64,000 nucleotides of DNA from Acanthococcus lagerstroemiae (GCA_031841125.1 CM063113.1:42314197-42378196); one strand, 5' to 3'. Counted from the stretch's first letter, positions 34,359 through 45,546 are shown. Program-made: numbers and translations. Notes: a model not told the origin generated them from the sequence alone.

Positions 34359-34633
34359 CAGAGTAGCCACTTTTTGGAAAACCGGGAAAAGTCAGGGACT
34401 TGCTATAATCTTGATCAAAATCGGGGAACTTTTTGAGAATAATAGAATTAAATAATATACACTATTTTTTAAGAATCCATGTGTAAAGCGTAATGACTTT
34501 TAATTCTTTTACAAAGTACTCTCAAAACTGTGTACAATACTAGCTAAAGAAATGTCAGGAAAAATTTGGAAAATTGGTCTGGAAAACCGGGTAAAGTCGA
34601 GGAAAATTATTCTAAAAAAAAGTGGCTACCCTG
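34359..34633. mobile_element. CAGGGT-type MITE, copy 2
   Basis: Left end CAGAGTAGCCACTTTT and right end AAAAGTGGCTACCCTG are inverted. Flanks TATTT (34,354-34,358) and TACTT (34,634-34,638) agree at 4 of 5 bases. It contains AAAACCGGGAAAAGTCAGGG on the left and a near copy on the right. Confidence 0.75.
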
Positions 34634-35297
34634 TACTTCTCAACACCAACTCATTAGAACTGCTGAAAGCACGTTGACGCTGTGCTAAGACCAATGTCGT
34701 CAAAAAGTTTTTTGTTTTTTTTGGAGACGAAGGGTGTACAAAAACTAAAAATTTTAAGTCTACAAGCCAAAAAAGTGCTCTTGTCCCTCTTGAAAGTGGA
34801 GGTAAAAACCAAGAAAAATCATGAAAAATCTTCTAACTCTCCAAAAATCTCCTAAATTTTGTTTCTGAAATTCTGAAATCACTCAAGGCGCCACTGGATT
34901 TTTTTTTTTTTTGGGGGGGGGGGGGGATTGGATACAAATGATACTCTGTACTGACTGAACCTATCTCAGACTCGTTAACTTGAAATTGATTGTGAATCGT
35001 TGTACATCTTTTACAACATTCGAGAAGAGGCGTTGCGATTAGGGAGGGAGTGACACTCCCCACGAAATTCGAAGTCAATATTTTCGTATTTTCCGCGCTT
35101 GTACGGGAAATTGTTGCAGACCCGTAGCCAAAGGGGTGCTAGAGGCTGCTGAGCGCCTCCTAGCGCTTGCCGAAGCCGCCCCTGGCAAAATTTCGTAAAT
35201 AAAAATAACAAATTCCTTATATTTTTCTCGCTGGTTTTGTCTAAAACTTTTCTTTCCACTACATTATAATGTTTATAAACTTGGCAACAATGATTTT

Positions 35298-35527
35298 CAA
35301 GAACGTACCGTTAGGGGGTAGGGGGATCAGCTCCCCCGGCAGGAATTTTTTCCTCAGCAGTTGGAAAAATTTACCATTTTAGTCTCGCGGAGTTGGAAAA
35401 ATCTAACAAGTCAAAAGTTTTTTTGTTTTTCTCTGCGCGCTGTGACACTTGGGAATTTTGAGTTGAGTCAGTTGAGACTTTCATAATTTTTGTCCCCCTT
35501 CAGAGAAAACTCTTTCCTACGTCCCTG
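35298..35527. mobile_element. hAT-like MITE, CAGGGACGTA family, copy 1
   Basis: Left end CAAGAACGTACCG (diverged); right end TACGTCCCTG. Flanks ATGATTTT and CTGATTTT form an 8-bp TSD with one mismatch. The interior shares CTCAGCAGTTGG, AAATTTACCATTTTAGTC, CAAGTCAAAAGTTTTTTT and GGGAATTTTGAGTTGA with the copies at 36,996 and 61,144. 8-bp TSD plus CAGGG ends indicate hAT. Confidence 0.8.
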
Positions 35528-35577
35528 CTGATTTTGATTTGAAAGATAGACGAATCGTGTGTTTGTCGTTCTTTATA

Positions 35578-35658
35578 CGTGACGTGTCACAAGAAAAAGG
35601 CCCGAGTGTCCATACAGCAGTTTCAAACATGCAGGCCTTTTTCTGGTGTCACATTACA
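35578..35658. mobile_element. 81 bp TA-flanked palindromic mini-element
   Basis: Ends CGTGACGTGTCAC and GTGTCACATTACA are inverted and continue through AAGAAAAAGGCC / GGCCTTTTTCT. It is flanked by TA on both sides. The phrase ACAAGAAAAAGGCCC also occurs at 46,930-46,945. A Tc1/mariner-type origin is possible on the TA flanks; it is very short. Confidence 0.5.
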
Positions 35659-36139
35659 TATTCAAAAACACAGTGGTCGGCTCGCGATTCAGTTCACATT
35701 AAATATCGCTAACTAAATGCCTTAATGGCTACTTGAGAACTGATAACTTGTAAGATCACAGAAATAGAATTTTTTGCTTCCAAAAGTTTGAAATTTTGAT
35801 CGCTGTAAGTGTTTATCTTTTTTCACGCGATATATTCAATTTTTTTTTCAATGGGTTTTCGGTAAGTTGAATCACCAGTTTTGATTATGAATTTTGAGAA
35901 CAAATTCAATGTTCTTATTGTAACGCTATAAATTTGCTATTTTTCTTCCAGAATGTTTGGTTTATATATTTTATTAAACATACTGGACAAGTGGCTGAAA
36001 AAATGTACTCGGTAAGATCCAAAAAATCTGACGATAAAAATATTCGACTCCAACTTTTTCGAATTCGAGCCTGAACAACAAACTTCTATAGTTTCATTTA
36101 ATGATTCGAATGTACAGCCCAGCTGTTTTACTCACGATT

Positions 36140-36414
36140 CAGTGGCGTAGCCAGGATTGTCCCAGAGGGAAGGGGGGCAAAGTAAGATTTTCAAAAGAAA
36201 AGAAGTCGAAAAGAGAGGTATTTTTTAAAAAAATGCCGATATTAGAGCATTATTTTATAAAAATGAAGGTAAAATTACTGCTCGAACGAAAATTTTTCGA
36301 AAAAACGTGTTTTAAAAGCGAAATATTGCTCAATTTTGCATATTTTACATTCAGTTTCAGGTGCATTAGAGGGGGGAGGGCACTGATCCCCTTCGCTCCC
36401 TAGCTACACCACTG
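36140..36414. mobile_element. hAT-like MITE, CAGTGGCGTAGC family, copy 1
   Basis: Left end CAGTGGCGTAGCCAGG; the reverse complement of the right end is CAGTGGTGTAGCTAGG. G-rich subterminal tracts lie at both ends. No clean TSD was found here, but the relative at 57,513-57,671 has one. The 100-codon frame at 36,101-36,403 is an accident of the element. Confidence 0.75.
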
Positions 36415-36599
36415 CATCGAAGAAATCTTCACATTATATACTATGTGTATCCTCAAGCCCTCCCTGATAAACAGTCAGCACCCCCTATCGCAGATGGCTG
36501 ACTACGGGCCTGAATTGCTGTAACTTTTTCACTCGCCCCCTTCAGTAGAGCTCGCAACACCTCCGTTGTCTAGACTTACTCTACATTCTGCTTCATTAG

Positions 36600-36965
36600 A
36601 ATCTGGTCATATTTTTTGAGGGTCCGTTTGAACCATTTAAGATTCTGTAAAAACTATTGAAGACTGATGAACACCCTACTAATACTCGTCAAGATTCTGT
36701 GAAGATTGTTCAAGACACGGTCAAAACTTACCTGGCTTGTTCAAATTTGTAGAATTCTGTGTTAATATTCGTTAACACTAGGTACTTATTAGGACTAGTT
36801 AAGATTATGTTTTGGGACTCAATACACAGAACTGACTTCATAAGACTCGGCAAAGAGTTATTGAAATTTCTTACACCTCATTAAGACTCGTTATGACTAG
36901 CTAAGAACATGTTAAAACTTCGTGAAATTATTAACTGGCCTGCATTCTGTTCAGATCCTGTAAGA
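36600..36965. repeat. Degenerate AAGACTNGTT minisatellite, locus 3
   Basis: Repeating text such as GATTCTGTGAAGATTG, TTAGGACTAGTTAAG and CATTAAGACTCGTTATG, with an approximate 11-12 base period. It continues after the MITE at 36,996-37,226 (about 37,235-37,375), so the MITE appears to have inserted within it. Confidence 0.5.
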
Positions 36966-36995
36966 ATGGGATTCATGAACGTAATATGCTGCGAA

Positions 36996-37226
36996 CAGGG
37001 ATGTACTGATAGGGTGGGGAGGAGAGCATCTCTCTGTAGGTAATTTTTTACTCAGCAGTTGGGAAAATTTACCATTTTAGTCAGCCGAAGTTGGAAAATT
37101 TCGGTAGAGTTGGGAAAATCCAACAAGTCAAAAGTTTTTTTTTTTTTGCTTTGACAGTTGGGAATTTTGAGTTGAATCAGGTGGGACCTTGACCCTCCCC
37201 AGGAAAAACTATTCGGTACGTCCCTG
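36996..37226. mobile_element. hAT-like MITE, CAGGGACGTA family, copy 2
   Basis: Left end CAGGGATGTACTG and right end GGTACGTCCCTG. Flanks GCTGCGAA and GCTGTGAG agree at 6 of 8 bases. The interior matches the copies at 35,298 and 61,144. Confidence 0.8.
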
Positions 37227-37389
37227 GCTGTGAGGACTGATTAACACTCTGTTAAAACTTGTTAATACTCTATTAGATCTCAGCAAGATTGCGTTAAGAT
37301 ATTTTTGAGACTCATTAAGATTTGTTATAATTCTGTTAACACGTATTAAGACTCGTTACTCAATAAAACTCCATAAATGTTTGGTGGAG

Positions 37390-37487
37390 TGTATGACGAT
37401 GCACGCATGCCAGAGTAGCTCCCCAGACACCGCACCCCTGGTCCTGGAAACTACCCTTTCGAGTATCGTATCAGTGACCAGAGGGAA
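37390..37487 (-). repeat. Dispersed ~100 bp repeat, inverted copy 2
   Basis: The reverse complement matches 16,326-16,432: CTCGAAAGGGTAGTTTCC, GGGGTGCGGTGTC and GGCATGCGTGCATC, with the flanking CCTCTGGTCACTGATACG-like edge. Confidence 0.6.
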
Positions 37488-37536
37488 ATAAAACCCCGCA
37501 AAACTCGCGAAGAGTAATTGAAACTTTTTAAGATTT

Positions 37537-37945
37537 GTGGCGATCCTCTCCTCTCGAACGTGCATTTTTATGTAAATCGTCTAATCGTCTTGCCTGGCTG
37601 CATTTTGCGTAGCACGATATGCGATCGTCTGACAAACGTCTTTTGTTTCCTGCATTCCTGCACTTTGGTACAATCTTTTCAAAACTACGTCTTTCTTCTT
37701 CTTTTCATTCTCGTGACTCACTCTCCTCACGCCCCTTCCTCCTCGGATCGTTCAGTCACTGTTGAATCACTGCTTATGTTTAGCATTCATAAAGATCTGT
37801 TTTCACTATCGATTGATCAACGGAGGCGATTTCTTTACAAATTCTCGATTTTGTGATTTCGAAGGACCCCCCCCCCCCCGCTGGTCCGGACTAAACACTT
37901 CCCCTCTCGTAAAAATTCTGAAAACCCCGCAGATTTGTTACGATT
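37537..37945 (+). repeat. Dispersed ~400 bp repeat, copy 2
   Basis: Direct homologue of 19,062-19,470 with the same order of landmarks (GGCGATCCTC, TGCATTTTTATGTAAATCGT, CTTGCCTGG, GCGTAGCACG, GACAAACGTC, TTTATGTTTAGCATTCAT). The copy ends near a poly-C tract and the AAACCCCGCAG-like phrase also present at 19,460. Confidence 0.6.
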
Positions 37946-38210
37946 CTTTAAAATTGTTCAAAATGACGTTAATATTCGTTAAGACGCTGTTCAAACCTTG
38001 TAAAACTTGTTAAGGTTTTGTTTAGACTCACTGAGAATCATTACAATGTTGTCTGGACCTGCGAATATTCTCGGTAACGATTACTCAAGACTCAGTAAGT
38101 CTCATTCAAGCCTACGTGAGACTCCGTTGAAACCTATTGAGAATTGTTAAGATTCTGTAAACATTCATTGAGACTCTTTAAGACTCTTTGAAGATTGATC
38201 AAGTGCATAT
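37930..38210. repeat. Degenerate AAGACTNGTT minisatellite, locus 4
   Basis: Text such as GTTAATATTCGTTAAGACGC, TTGTTAAGGTTTTG and CATTGAGACTCTTTAAGAC, of the same style as locus 3. Confidence 0.45.
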
Positions 38211-39118
38211 TAGTAAAATTAAATGACTGAAAATTGAATACAAGGAAAATAAAACGACAAAAAGGGAAATGGAGGAAAGTATCAAAATAATAAAACAGAA
38301 AACTATAAAGATCTGGCAAAAATAATACGAAAAAGAAAAAACAGACAGGAGAACAGCAAAACTGATCCCAAATATAGAACTAAGACTAAAAAATAAGAAA
38401 CTAAAATCAAAGTGCACTTTTTGTAAGCTCGAATTACTTTTGTACCTGACAAAACTTTTGGGAACGTAGGGAGGCCTGAAGGTGTAGAATAGAAGCAGTT
38501 ATTTGTTCACTTGGTGATAGCTAGCAAGTTTTTTTGGCGGGAGGGGTATATGGCAAGAACCTAAACTGAAATATTAAAATTGCAGTGGATATTTGAACAA
38601 AAAAAAAAAAAAAAAACCAACAACAAAGGTTCTTACTTTGTTAATTTTGTTAACTAGTCCCTAGATCTTATCGATTTGTCGAATCCTAACTTTTCAAACA
38701 TGTACCAACATTTTTTTGATATGTAGAGCGCACTTTCCATGTTCTAACGTACTATGTGTTTATTTGTTTCAGGTGAGTGTCTATTTCTTGATGATATGCC
38801 GTAAAGTTGCGAAACTAACCGTGTATTCGTAAGTACCTAGTTGTATAAGTACCTTCTTGGAGCATTTCCAGTAAAAATTTCGCTTTGAGAGGAGCAGTTG
38901 CTACATTTGCCCTCCTCGTGTATCCACGTCTGTTGTGGATGTGCCAGATCATGGTAACGGTCAACAGCAGGCTGACAAGTTTGTAACATGGGGGATGATT
39001 AGAGGTGTAGTGACGGGGCTTTAAGAGGTTAATTGAAAGAGGTCCAAATTCTGGTTGCCAGTCGGTAAAATTGGGAAAGTGAAGACTTCCCCCCTCCCCC
39101 CAGATGTTGACCATACAA
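38211..39118. other. No gene recognised
   Basis: A-rich, with a pure A run at about 38,599-38,616. No supported ORF or repeat family; the frame at 38,815-39,114 is a chance reading. Confidence 0.4.
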
Positions 39119-39370
39119 TTTTAACATGGATATGTCTAATGGCTCGCCATGCGAACGAGAAAAATGCCGCAGAAAACGCTCCGCAAAAAACGCTTCGTGA
39201 TGTAGTTGCGTATTCCTCTTTACTCGATCATTCGTACCGTCATATTTCTACCAGCTGACACGGAGAATGCCGAGCGACACCGAGAATACGCGACTAGAGA
39301 AGGCCTTGGAATACGGGCATGCGCGTCAACGCGGTTACCTGGACGACATATCCATGTAACAATGTCCTGG
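39119..39370 (+). repeat. Dispersed ~540 bp family, partial copy 4
   Basis: Matches the right half of 23,293-23,835: GGATATGTCTAATGGCTCG, AATGCCGCAGAAAACGC, GTGATGTAGTTGCGTATTCC and ATGCGCGTCAACGCGGTTAC. It ends with TGGACGACATATCCATG. The plus frame here and the minus frame at 9,173 are the same repeat. Confidence 0.65.
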
Positions 39371-40401
39371 ACTTTTTTTCTTCTTCATATTTTAGTTGAC
39401 ATTTGTGCTGTTTTTACTCCATTCCCCTTCCCAAACGAAAATCTCTAGCTATAACCGTAGGTGTGACAGATCCATACCATACCCCCTCGTCACTGTAGCC
39501 CTGCTTAGACGTCTATGAATCCGTTTTCTTTGTTTTTGACTAAATATTGAGAATTGAAGAAACTGAATCGTCGCTCCCCGATCATAGTTCTCTAATTCCC
39601 AACCTACATTTTCGAGGGGAGGATGGGAGTATACATTGAACAAAAGTTCGGTGGACTTCGAGATTTCGTTCTTCGGTCACTAGATTTCTTCTAGTCGATG
39701 TTGCGAACTTGATGGAAGTATAGGCTTGATTTTGGCTCGCCCAAAATGTCCTCGAACGCCGCATGTTTTATGATACAGCGGTCCGACTGTCCGATTGATG
39801 TTAGCGCGGGCAAAGTGAATACTTGTGCATTCTCACATTGGGGTAATTTCTGCCGATATAATGAGCAAGTAGTACAAATAACTGCGTGGATCGACGATGA
39901 ATGAATCGAGAGTTTATTGTTAGCTACTTGCCTTCAAACCGACTCCCACAAATAATAACCTCACTTTTTAGAATGACCGGTAACCTGTTATCTAATTAAT
40001 TCCCAGGCATGCACATTTGCACATCCAGTTTTTTCAGCGTAGTGTACGTAGATTCTATACGTAATGGCCGGTTTACTCGCTCAGGTTTAGTGATTAAGAA
40101 TATGCTGGTAATTATAGTACAGAATACAAATCGAGTACGTTGACTGCATTTTCGTGCCCGCCGAATCATTGGTTTATCGTTATTACTCGGTGCTGGAGTA
40201 TTAGGTACCACTTACATGCCGAACCTGCGATCGAAGGCTGACCCACAGACCCAGTGAAACGAATCAAATCACGTTATCGAATTTTGAGCATCGAAAATGC
40301 TATGTAACGACGTAGTTGGCATCTTGGCATACATACGTTTGAGATAATCGCGAAAAAGGCAGTACGAGACAAGCGTGGGTTTACGAGAAAATAATTTTAG
40401 G
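39371..40401. other. No gene recognised
   Basis: No repeat of this window and no frame above about 80 codons. The sequence is closer to balanced base composition than its neighbours. I see nothing supportable. Confidence 0.4.
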
Positions 40402-40952
40402 TCAGAATAACAAAAATATTTATGATCTAAAAGCACTCATTTATCAACGAATCTCTGTCGAAGCACCCCATAAGAAAAAGGAGGTTCCTCAGTGTAAGAA
40501 CTGCCAGCAATTTGGTCACACACGCAAGTACTGCCAAAAACCTGCAAAATGCGTCGTGTGGTAACCCTCATCGAACTGAGGAGTGCAAAAAATCCAAGAA
40601 GACCAAAGCCAAGTGTGTAAACTGTGCCGGAAACCACGCTATTAGCTGGAAGGGCTGCGAAACCTACCAAGCTGCTCAACAGAAATTTGCACCCCGAGAA
40701 GTTACTGCGCTAGATCGCATCAAAAGCAAAACACCTGAATTCCGCAAAGGACAGTCATATGCAGATGCAACCAAGCATCATCAGTCGCAGCCTACAGTGC
40801 AGCTTAATACTGAAAACTCACCTCCTCCAGCAGAGCAGCCTGTTCATGACAACAATCTTCATTCACTACTACAGAGTATCCACAAACTTCTCGAAAACAT
40901 GAAATCTAGACTAAAGAGGCTGGAAAATTCAAGCGTCCCTCACTCCAGGTAA
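40402..40952 (+). pseudogene. Jockey-like LINE ORF1 (Gag-like), 3' part
   Basis: C-terminal part of a nucleic-acid-binding ORF1 protein that would coat the LINE RNA. The frame starts in IYDLKALIYQRISVEAPHKK (no start codon; the 5' part is missing). It then shows three zinc knuckles: CKNCQQFGHTRKYC (CX2CX4HX4C, 40,495-40,536), a second, CGNPHRTEEC, that is frameshifted by one or two bases at about 40,557, and CVNCAGNHAISWKGC. The tail is Gln/Pro-rich, ending in a Leu-rich helix (LLQSIHKLLENMKSRLKRLE). The stop at 40,950-40,952 is one base before the ORF2 ATG. Knuckle number and order fit Jockey-type ORF1. Confidence 0.85.
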
Positions 40953-40953
40953 C

Positions 40954-41165
40954 ATGGCTAATTCACTCAGAATAGTTACCTGGAATGCCAATGGCCTAGT
41001 CCGACGGAAGCTTGAACTTGAAAATAGACGTCATGCTTATCTCCGAAACACATTTTACTGTATTTCGTATCCATGGCTATCAAACATACAGCACAGAACA
41101 ACTTGACGCTTCCCGGACACGCTCCCTCGACACGAATTCAGTGGTTGACATTTCCGTGGAAATTT
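40954..41165 (+). pseudogene. Jockey-like LINE ORF2, first ~60 codons
   Basis: The ATG at 40,954 follows the ORF1 stop by one base. It reads MANSLRIVTWNANGLVRRKL, the usual endonuclease N-strand, then after a small frameshift VMLISETHFT (catalytic E) and RIHGYQTYST. Homology is lost around 41,165, far short of the RT, so ORF2 is cut or internally deleted. The last 40 bases share CGACACGAATTCAGTGG with 42,335. Confidence 0.8.
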
Positions 41166-41301
41166 ATTTTAGCATTTAATATGCTTTTAATACTTTTTCC
41201 CCTCTCGGCGAGGGGCTATGGCCCCATACCGGCGGCCAGTCCGGAACTTTCTCCGGTGGCTCCGTGTATTGGACTATGTACATAGAAATAAAAATAAAAG
41301 T
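41166..41301 (+). other. Probable LINE 3' UTR and tail
   Basis: CCCCTCTCGGCGAGGGGC (41,200-41,217) forms a tight hairpin. It is followed by a GC-rich segment and ends in CATAGAAATAAAAATAAAAG. This looks like a LINE 3' end joined directly to the start of ORF2, that is, an internally deleted copy. That joining is inferred; it could be an unrelated element. Confidence 0.4.
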
Positions 41302-41840
41302 TTCAGGGTGCGACCGATAAGGAGAAAACTCTTCCAGGTCGGAAACTGCATTTTCAAATTAATTTTAGGGTAATTGATAGCGTACAGTTATTTTCAACAC
41401 TGATTCTCCAGATGCAACGAATGTTGCTCTCCCCGACAGTGTTACCAGATGGGAAATTGAAAAAGTACCAACAAGAAATTTCTCGTGATTATATCAGATT
41501 TAAAATGAGTTGTCCCAAACAAAATGTTTATCATGTCACACTGCCTTACATACTTTCGAGTGGGTTCAGCGTGGGGCAGGGGAGGGGACCTCACATTTTT
41601 AAAACTACATAATACATGCAAAATACTTATATGATATAAAATTTACAATCTTAGAAGCTAGATTACCTACTACTATTTTATCTGTCTGTTAGTCAGTCAG
41701 TCAGTTAATATCAAGTCTGCCTCAGATTATCTTTTGTCTCCTTTGATTTCACGACACTTCCCTATCGGCTTCCATCTTCCTTCCTCGCCTGCCACTTTGG
41801 TAACACACCCAAGACGGGAGGGTCGCTCCAAGTAGATAAG

Positions 41841-41945
41841 GGCCGCCTCCATGGTCAAACGGTTACCACAGGACTTCAGCCTCAAGTTCTTTGTTGCTTC
41901 CACAAAGTGGGTCGAGCAGGTGAGTCAGGTATCGGGTTCCAGGGT
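41841..41945 (+). mobile_element. Weak tRNA-like SINE head
   Basis: TGGTCAAACGG at 41,852-41,862 resembles a Pol III A box and GGGTTCCAGGGTCC near 41,935 a degenerate B box, but the spacing (about 75 bases) is too long for a tRNA unless something is inserted. Low confidence. Confidence 0.25.
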
Positions 41946-42329
41946 CCCCTACCAATGACGCTCCTCTTGACGGGAGGGGTGCTGGGCTCTTCTCCTTTTT
42001 CCCTCAACTTTCTCACCCGCTACTGTCACTGTCTCTTCTGCCGGTATTACAGTTTCGGTAGAGTGCCATTTATTGGTGTTGGTTGACGTTGGGCTCGCCG
42101 TCTTCCAGGCTCTTCATCAGTCTGGGGCCGCCCTCTTTCAGGCTCTTCGACTGGCGGTTACGGGTCTTCCCTGATACCCGTCAGTCAACATTGGTTTGCC
42201 GCCGACAGAGGCCCCGAGTACAGGTCCACCCTGATTGCCAGTGCTGGAGCCTGCGGCGGCATCATCTAGACAGCGAGTGCAGATCCACCCATGCTTTTAA
42301 TACTGGGTATACTTAAGCGAAAACCATAA

Positions 42330-42610
42330 CGCTCTCCCGACACGAATTCAGTGGTTGACATTTACAATCTACAGCCGTGTTGTTGCTGCGCGATTGCAGT
42401 CTGTAGTCGTGTTGTTGATAGAAATTTCCATGTCCCCCGACACGAAGCCAGTCCGTGTGATTTAGCTCTTCATTATGACAATTCAGTTCAGTGGTTGACA
42501 TTTCCACGGACATTTTTTTTCTCTTCCAGCCATGTGCTCATTGATCTTGATCGTTGCTGCGCCCTGCGCGACTGCAGTCTGCAACCGTGTTAATAGGAAT
42601 TTCCATGGAA
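42330..42610. repeat. Short degenerate repeat cluster
   Basis: CGACACGAATTCAGTGG followed by TTGACATTT occurs near 42,338 and, in part, near 42,488; the same phrase is at 41,128. GTTGCTGCGC...GCAGTCTG...CGTGTT followed by GAAATTTCCATG occurs at about 42,378-42,432 and 42,549-42,606. So at least two diverged ~170 bp units related to the Jockey-like ORF2 tail are present. Confidence 0.45.
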
Positions 42611-43689
42611 AGTTTTTTTATTAGGGTACGAAAGCATATAAAATGTTACACTACGTGTACGTGTGTTTGTAGGGGACACGTATTTTTTATCATGCAAGGC
42701 ATCTCTGCTTCCTATTTTAATGGTGGGAGGGATTTGATTATTAGAAATTTCGAACTTTTATCAAGACCATTAGCGGAATCAGAGCACCATACCAGATGAT
42801 TCTGAGACCCTCGAATCTAAATTTGGTATCATTTAAGCGCGAAATTTGAAATTGTGGCTCCTGAGGTTGTAAACGGGACAGCATTATTATAAATTGCATC
42901 GTGTACGAGTACATCATATTATAGGGTTTTAAGTGGTCAAATTCATTCTCGACATAATTCCCACTGTGTGAATTCAATATTGTGACTCCTGGACTTGGGT
43001 GTTGTAATTCGGTCAGATCTCAATTAACGATGAGTTCAGAAACGTAGAATTCTATCGTCCTTCTCCCTTTGAGGTTACAGTTTGGATCTTACGACGGCAA
43101 AATTAGGTTTGACGACCAGGAAAATTTTTTCTTTGGTATGCATCATGTGTTATACGTTAATTTTAGGGACCCATTTATCGGCCCACAATGGTAATGTTGA
43201 ATTCACGAAAGAAATATGCTGTTTGCACGAAATATATAAATGACAAGCGCAGTAACAAGTACGAAACAGAAAAAGAAAGAGTTTGAAGAAAAAATTAAAT
43301 TTCAGAACGCAATATAATTCACTTACACGATAGAATAAAATACGCCCGGAATTTTAGTACCTTCTACACACAATGAAAAAAAGAGACACGATATTACTGC
43401 GCCCGAAATAAAAAGTTTAAATTCTCGGCCTCCATACTTGCCACAAATTTACAATTGCGCACAAATTAATGTCAAAATCAAATTTTGGAGCAATAAAAAT
43501 CTATGAATCGATTCTCCACCTCCTCAGGAGCCACAAATTTAGATTAAGAGCCAAACCGATATCAAAAACGAATTCGTTGAGTTCGAAACCCCTCGATGAT
43601 CTTGATGGGGTCATTCGCATAAATAATGGGTCTAAAAATTCCTAATGTACTGTAATAAAGGGTAATTTTTACACGCCCACTCTTTTTTT
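42611..43689. other. No gene recognised
   Basis: Only short spurious frames. CCACAAATTTA and AAATTTGAAATTGTGGCTCC phrases recur in both orientations (about 42,840-42,870, 43,437-43,450 and 43,525-43,545), suggesting old duplicated text. Confidence 0.35.
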
Positions 43690-43742
43690 GTTCTCTCAAC
43701 CCGAGCCCTGAAATCCGCCCTTTCGAGCATTACCTCAGAGCT
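43690..43742 (-). mobile_element. SINE 3' fragment, inverted
   Basis: CTCTCAACCCGAGCCCTG, AAATCCGCCC and TTTCGAGCATTACCTC are the reverse complement of the end of the SINE at 48,519-48,725 (GAAGGGCGGATTCCAGGG and GCTCGGGTTG), with a few changes. Only about 50 bases are retained. Confidence 0.65.
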
Positions 43743-44405
43743 CCCCTCTATGGCGTTTCTAGAGTACTTAAGAAAAAATTCTTAATGACCGTTTTTATAG
43801 AAAATTGGATCCCTCTTAAACTCATGGATCTCCTGTCTCCACGAGTATGTAGCTACGTTATCCGCGATGACGTATAATTTTTGTGTTTAAACAACATAAT
43901 ACACCGTATGCAAGTCATTTCGTGATATCGATTTTAAAACTCGTAATTTAAACTTTTTTTTTCGTGGCTTCACATTTCGTTCAATCACACTTTTTATTTC
44001 GTGCTATTTAATACTTCCCTTAATTTTATCCCTCCTCCTTCCCCAAGTACCACAGTATTGCAGGGTGGTTGCCAGTTGTGCAAGTCATATAGTTTCCTCT
44101 AATTACTTACAAACTTGGTAATTCTTCCTAACAGTCGTAATATTTCCGAATTGAAATTTAATTGGAAATTTGTGTTTTTCACAACATTCTTTGCAATAAT
44201 TCGTTCGTTACTATTTAATATTATTGAGTTTCGTCAACGTTTTTTTATTTAGCAATTAGCATATTTCTGTTGTTTTTTTTCCTTCTGGAAATCAAATTCT
44301 GTTCGGGTGTGAAAATGGTCTGAAAAAAGATCATACAAAAAATCAGGCCAAAGTCGTACAAAAGTCATACAAAGGTTATAGTATTGGAAAATTCGTATTT
44401 AATAG

Positions 44406-44797
44406 CAGGGTGTCTACCGGTCAAGGAAGTCAAGGAAAAGTTAAGTATTCTGGAGTGTAGTCAAAGAAAGTCAAGGAAGTAAAGGAGAAGTCAAGTATTT
44501 TGGATAATGGTCATGAAAAGTCATAAATTTTTAATTTAAATTTCCTCAAAATTACTATCACGGTTTTTTAAAATTTTAAATAAATTTAAAGTAACGTAAG
44601 TATTTTTAGATAATTACATAATATCCTTTTTCATAGTATTTTTTAGTGTTTCCATTTATTATGAGCCCCCTCCCCACCTTAGTAAGGTTCTACGAATAAG
44701 ACTATATTTGTATGTGTGTAAAAGAATTATGAAAAAAGTGAGAAAAGGTCAAGGAAAAGTCAAGGAATTGGAAAATTTGGACCCGGTAGACACCCTG
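44406..44797. mobile_element. CAGGGT-type MITE, copy 3, TSD AATAG
   Basis: Left end CAGGGTGTCTACCGG; right end CCCGGTAGACACCCTG. A perfect 5-bp TSD AATAG lies at 44,401-44,405 and 44,798-44,802. The interior repeats GTCAAGGAAAAGTC on both sides, where copies 2 and 4 have GTCAGGGAAAAGTC. No coding capacity. Confidence 0.85.
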
Positions 44798-44802
44798 AAT
44801 AG

Positions 44803-45541
44803 ACACCCTGATTTTGGATTCATTGTAATGTAATTTATGGCAATTGTGTCCCGCTCCCTCCAGATGCATCAGTTTTGAATATACAGGCAAAATATAGAAT
44901 CAAAAATGAATTTGGTAACGTCAAAAACTGTTATGTGTGATGTGCAGGATGCAAGTTATGAGAATTTTGTCCCACCGACAGGTGGCACAGCTTTTAATAT
45001 AGCGCCAAACTATTTTTATTAATTTAATTAACTTATTAATAATTAAAAACAAATTCTATTTAAAAAAATTTTAATATTTTTTATTCTTTAATTTCCAAAA
45101 TACCAAAATTGGATTCAGGAATCTTGAGATTATATGACATCGTGTGTTGATTCCGCTTTAATTGTCCTGATAAAAGTTCAAAATTTCTAATGGTCAAATT
45201 TTTTGTCGAACCAAGATATTCAAGCAGTGGTGTTGGGATGAAGAAAAAATTTCCTGGAATGAATAAGTCGGGGTGTAGTGAAATGAGTTCGGGGTAATTA
45301 GCGCCTTTTGTTCATTCAAATTTTTCTGTGTTTTTTGCCCAAGGAACTCCAACAAAATCGTATCATCTGATGTTTTTCCGATGTTCTTATCTTTGCCTAG
45401 AGTCCTGTACGAGAATCTTGCAATATTTTATTATGCATAGAAGACCTCAGCAGATTTATTTTACACCTGGTCTTCTTTAAGGTCGCTACCAGGAACGTGT
45501 AGTCTTTTTGTTTGTATATAAGAAGCCCAACAAAATTGTCT
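44803..45541. other. No gene recognised
   Basis: Very AT-rich between two MITEs. TTAATTAATTTAATTAAC-like text lies near 45,020-45,060. No ORF or repeat is supportable. Confidence 0.4.
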
Positions 45542-45546
45542 AATCC

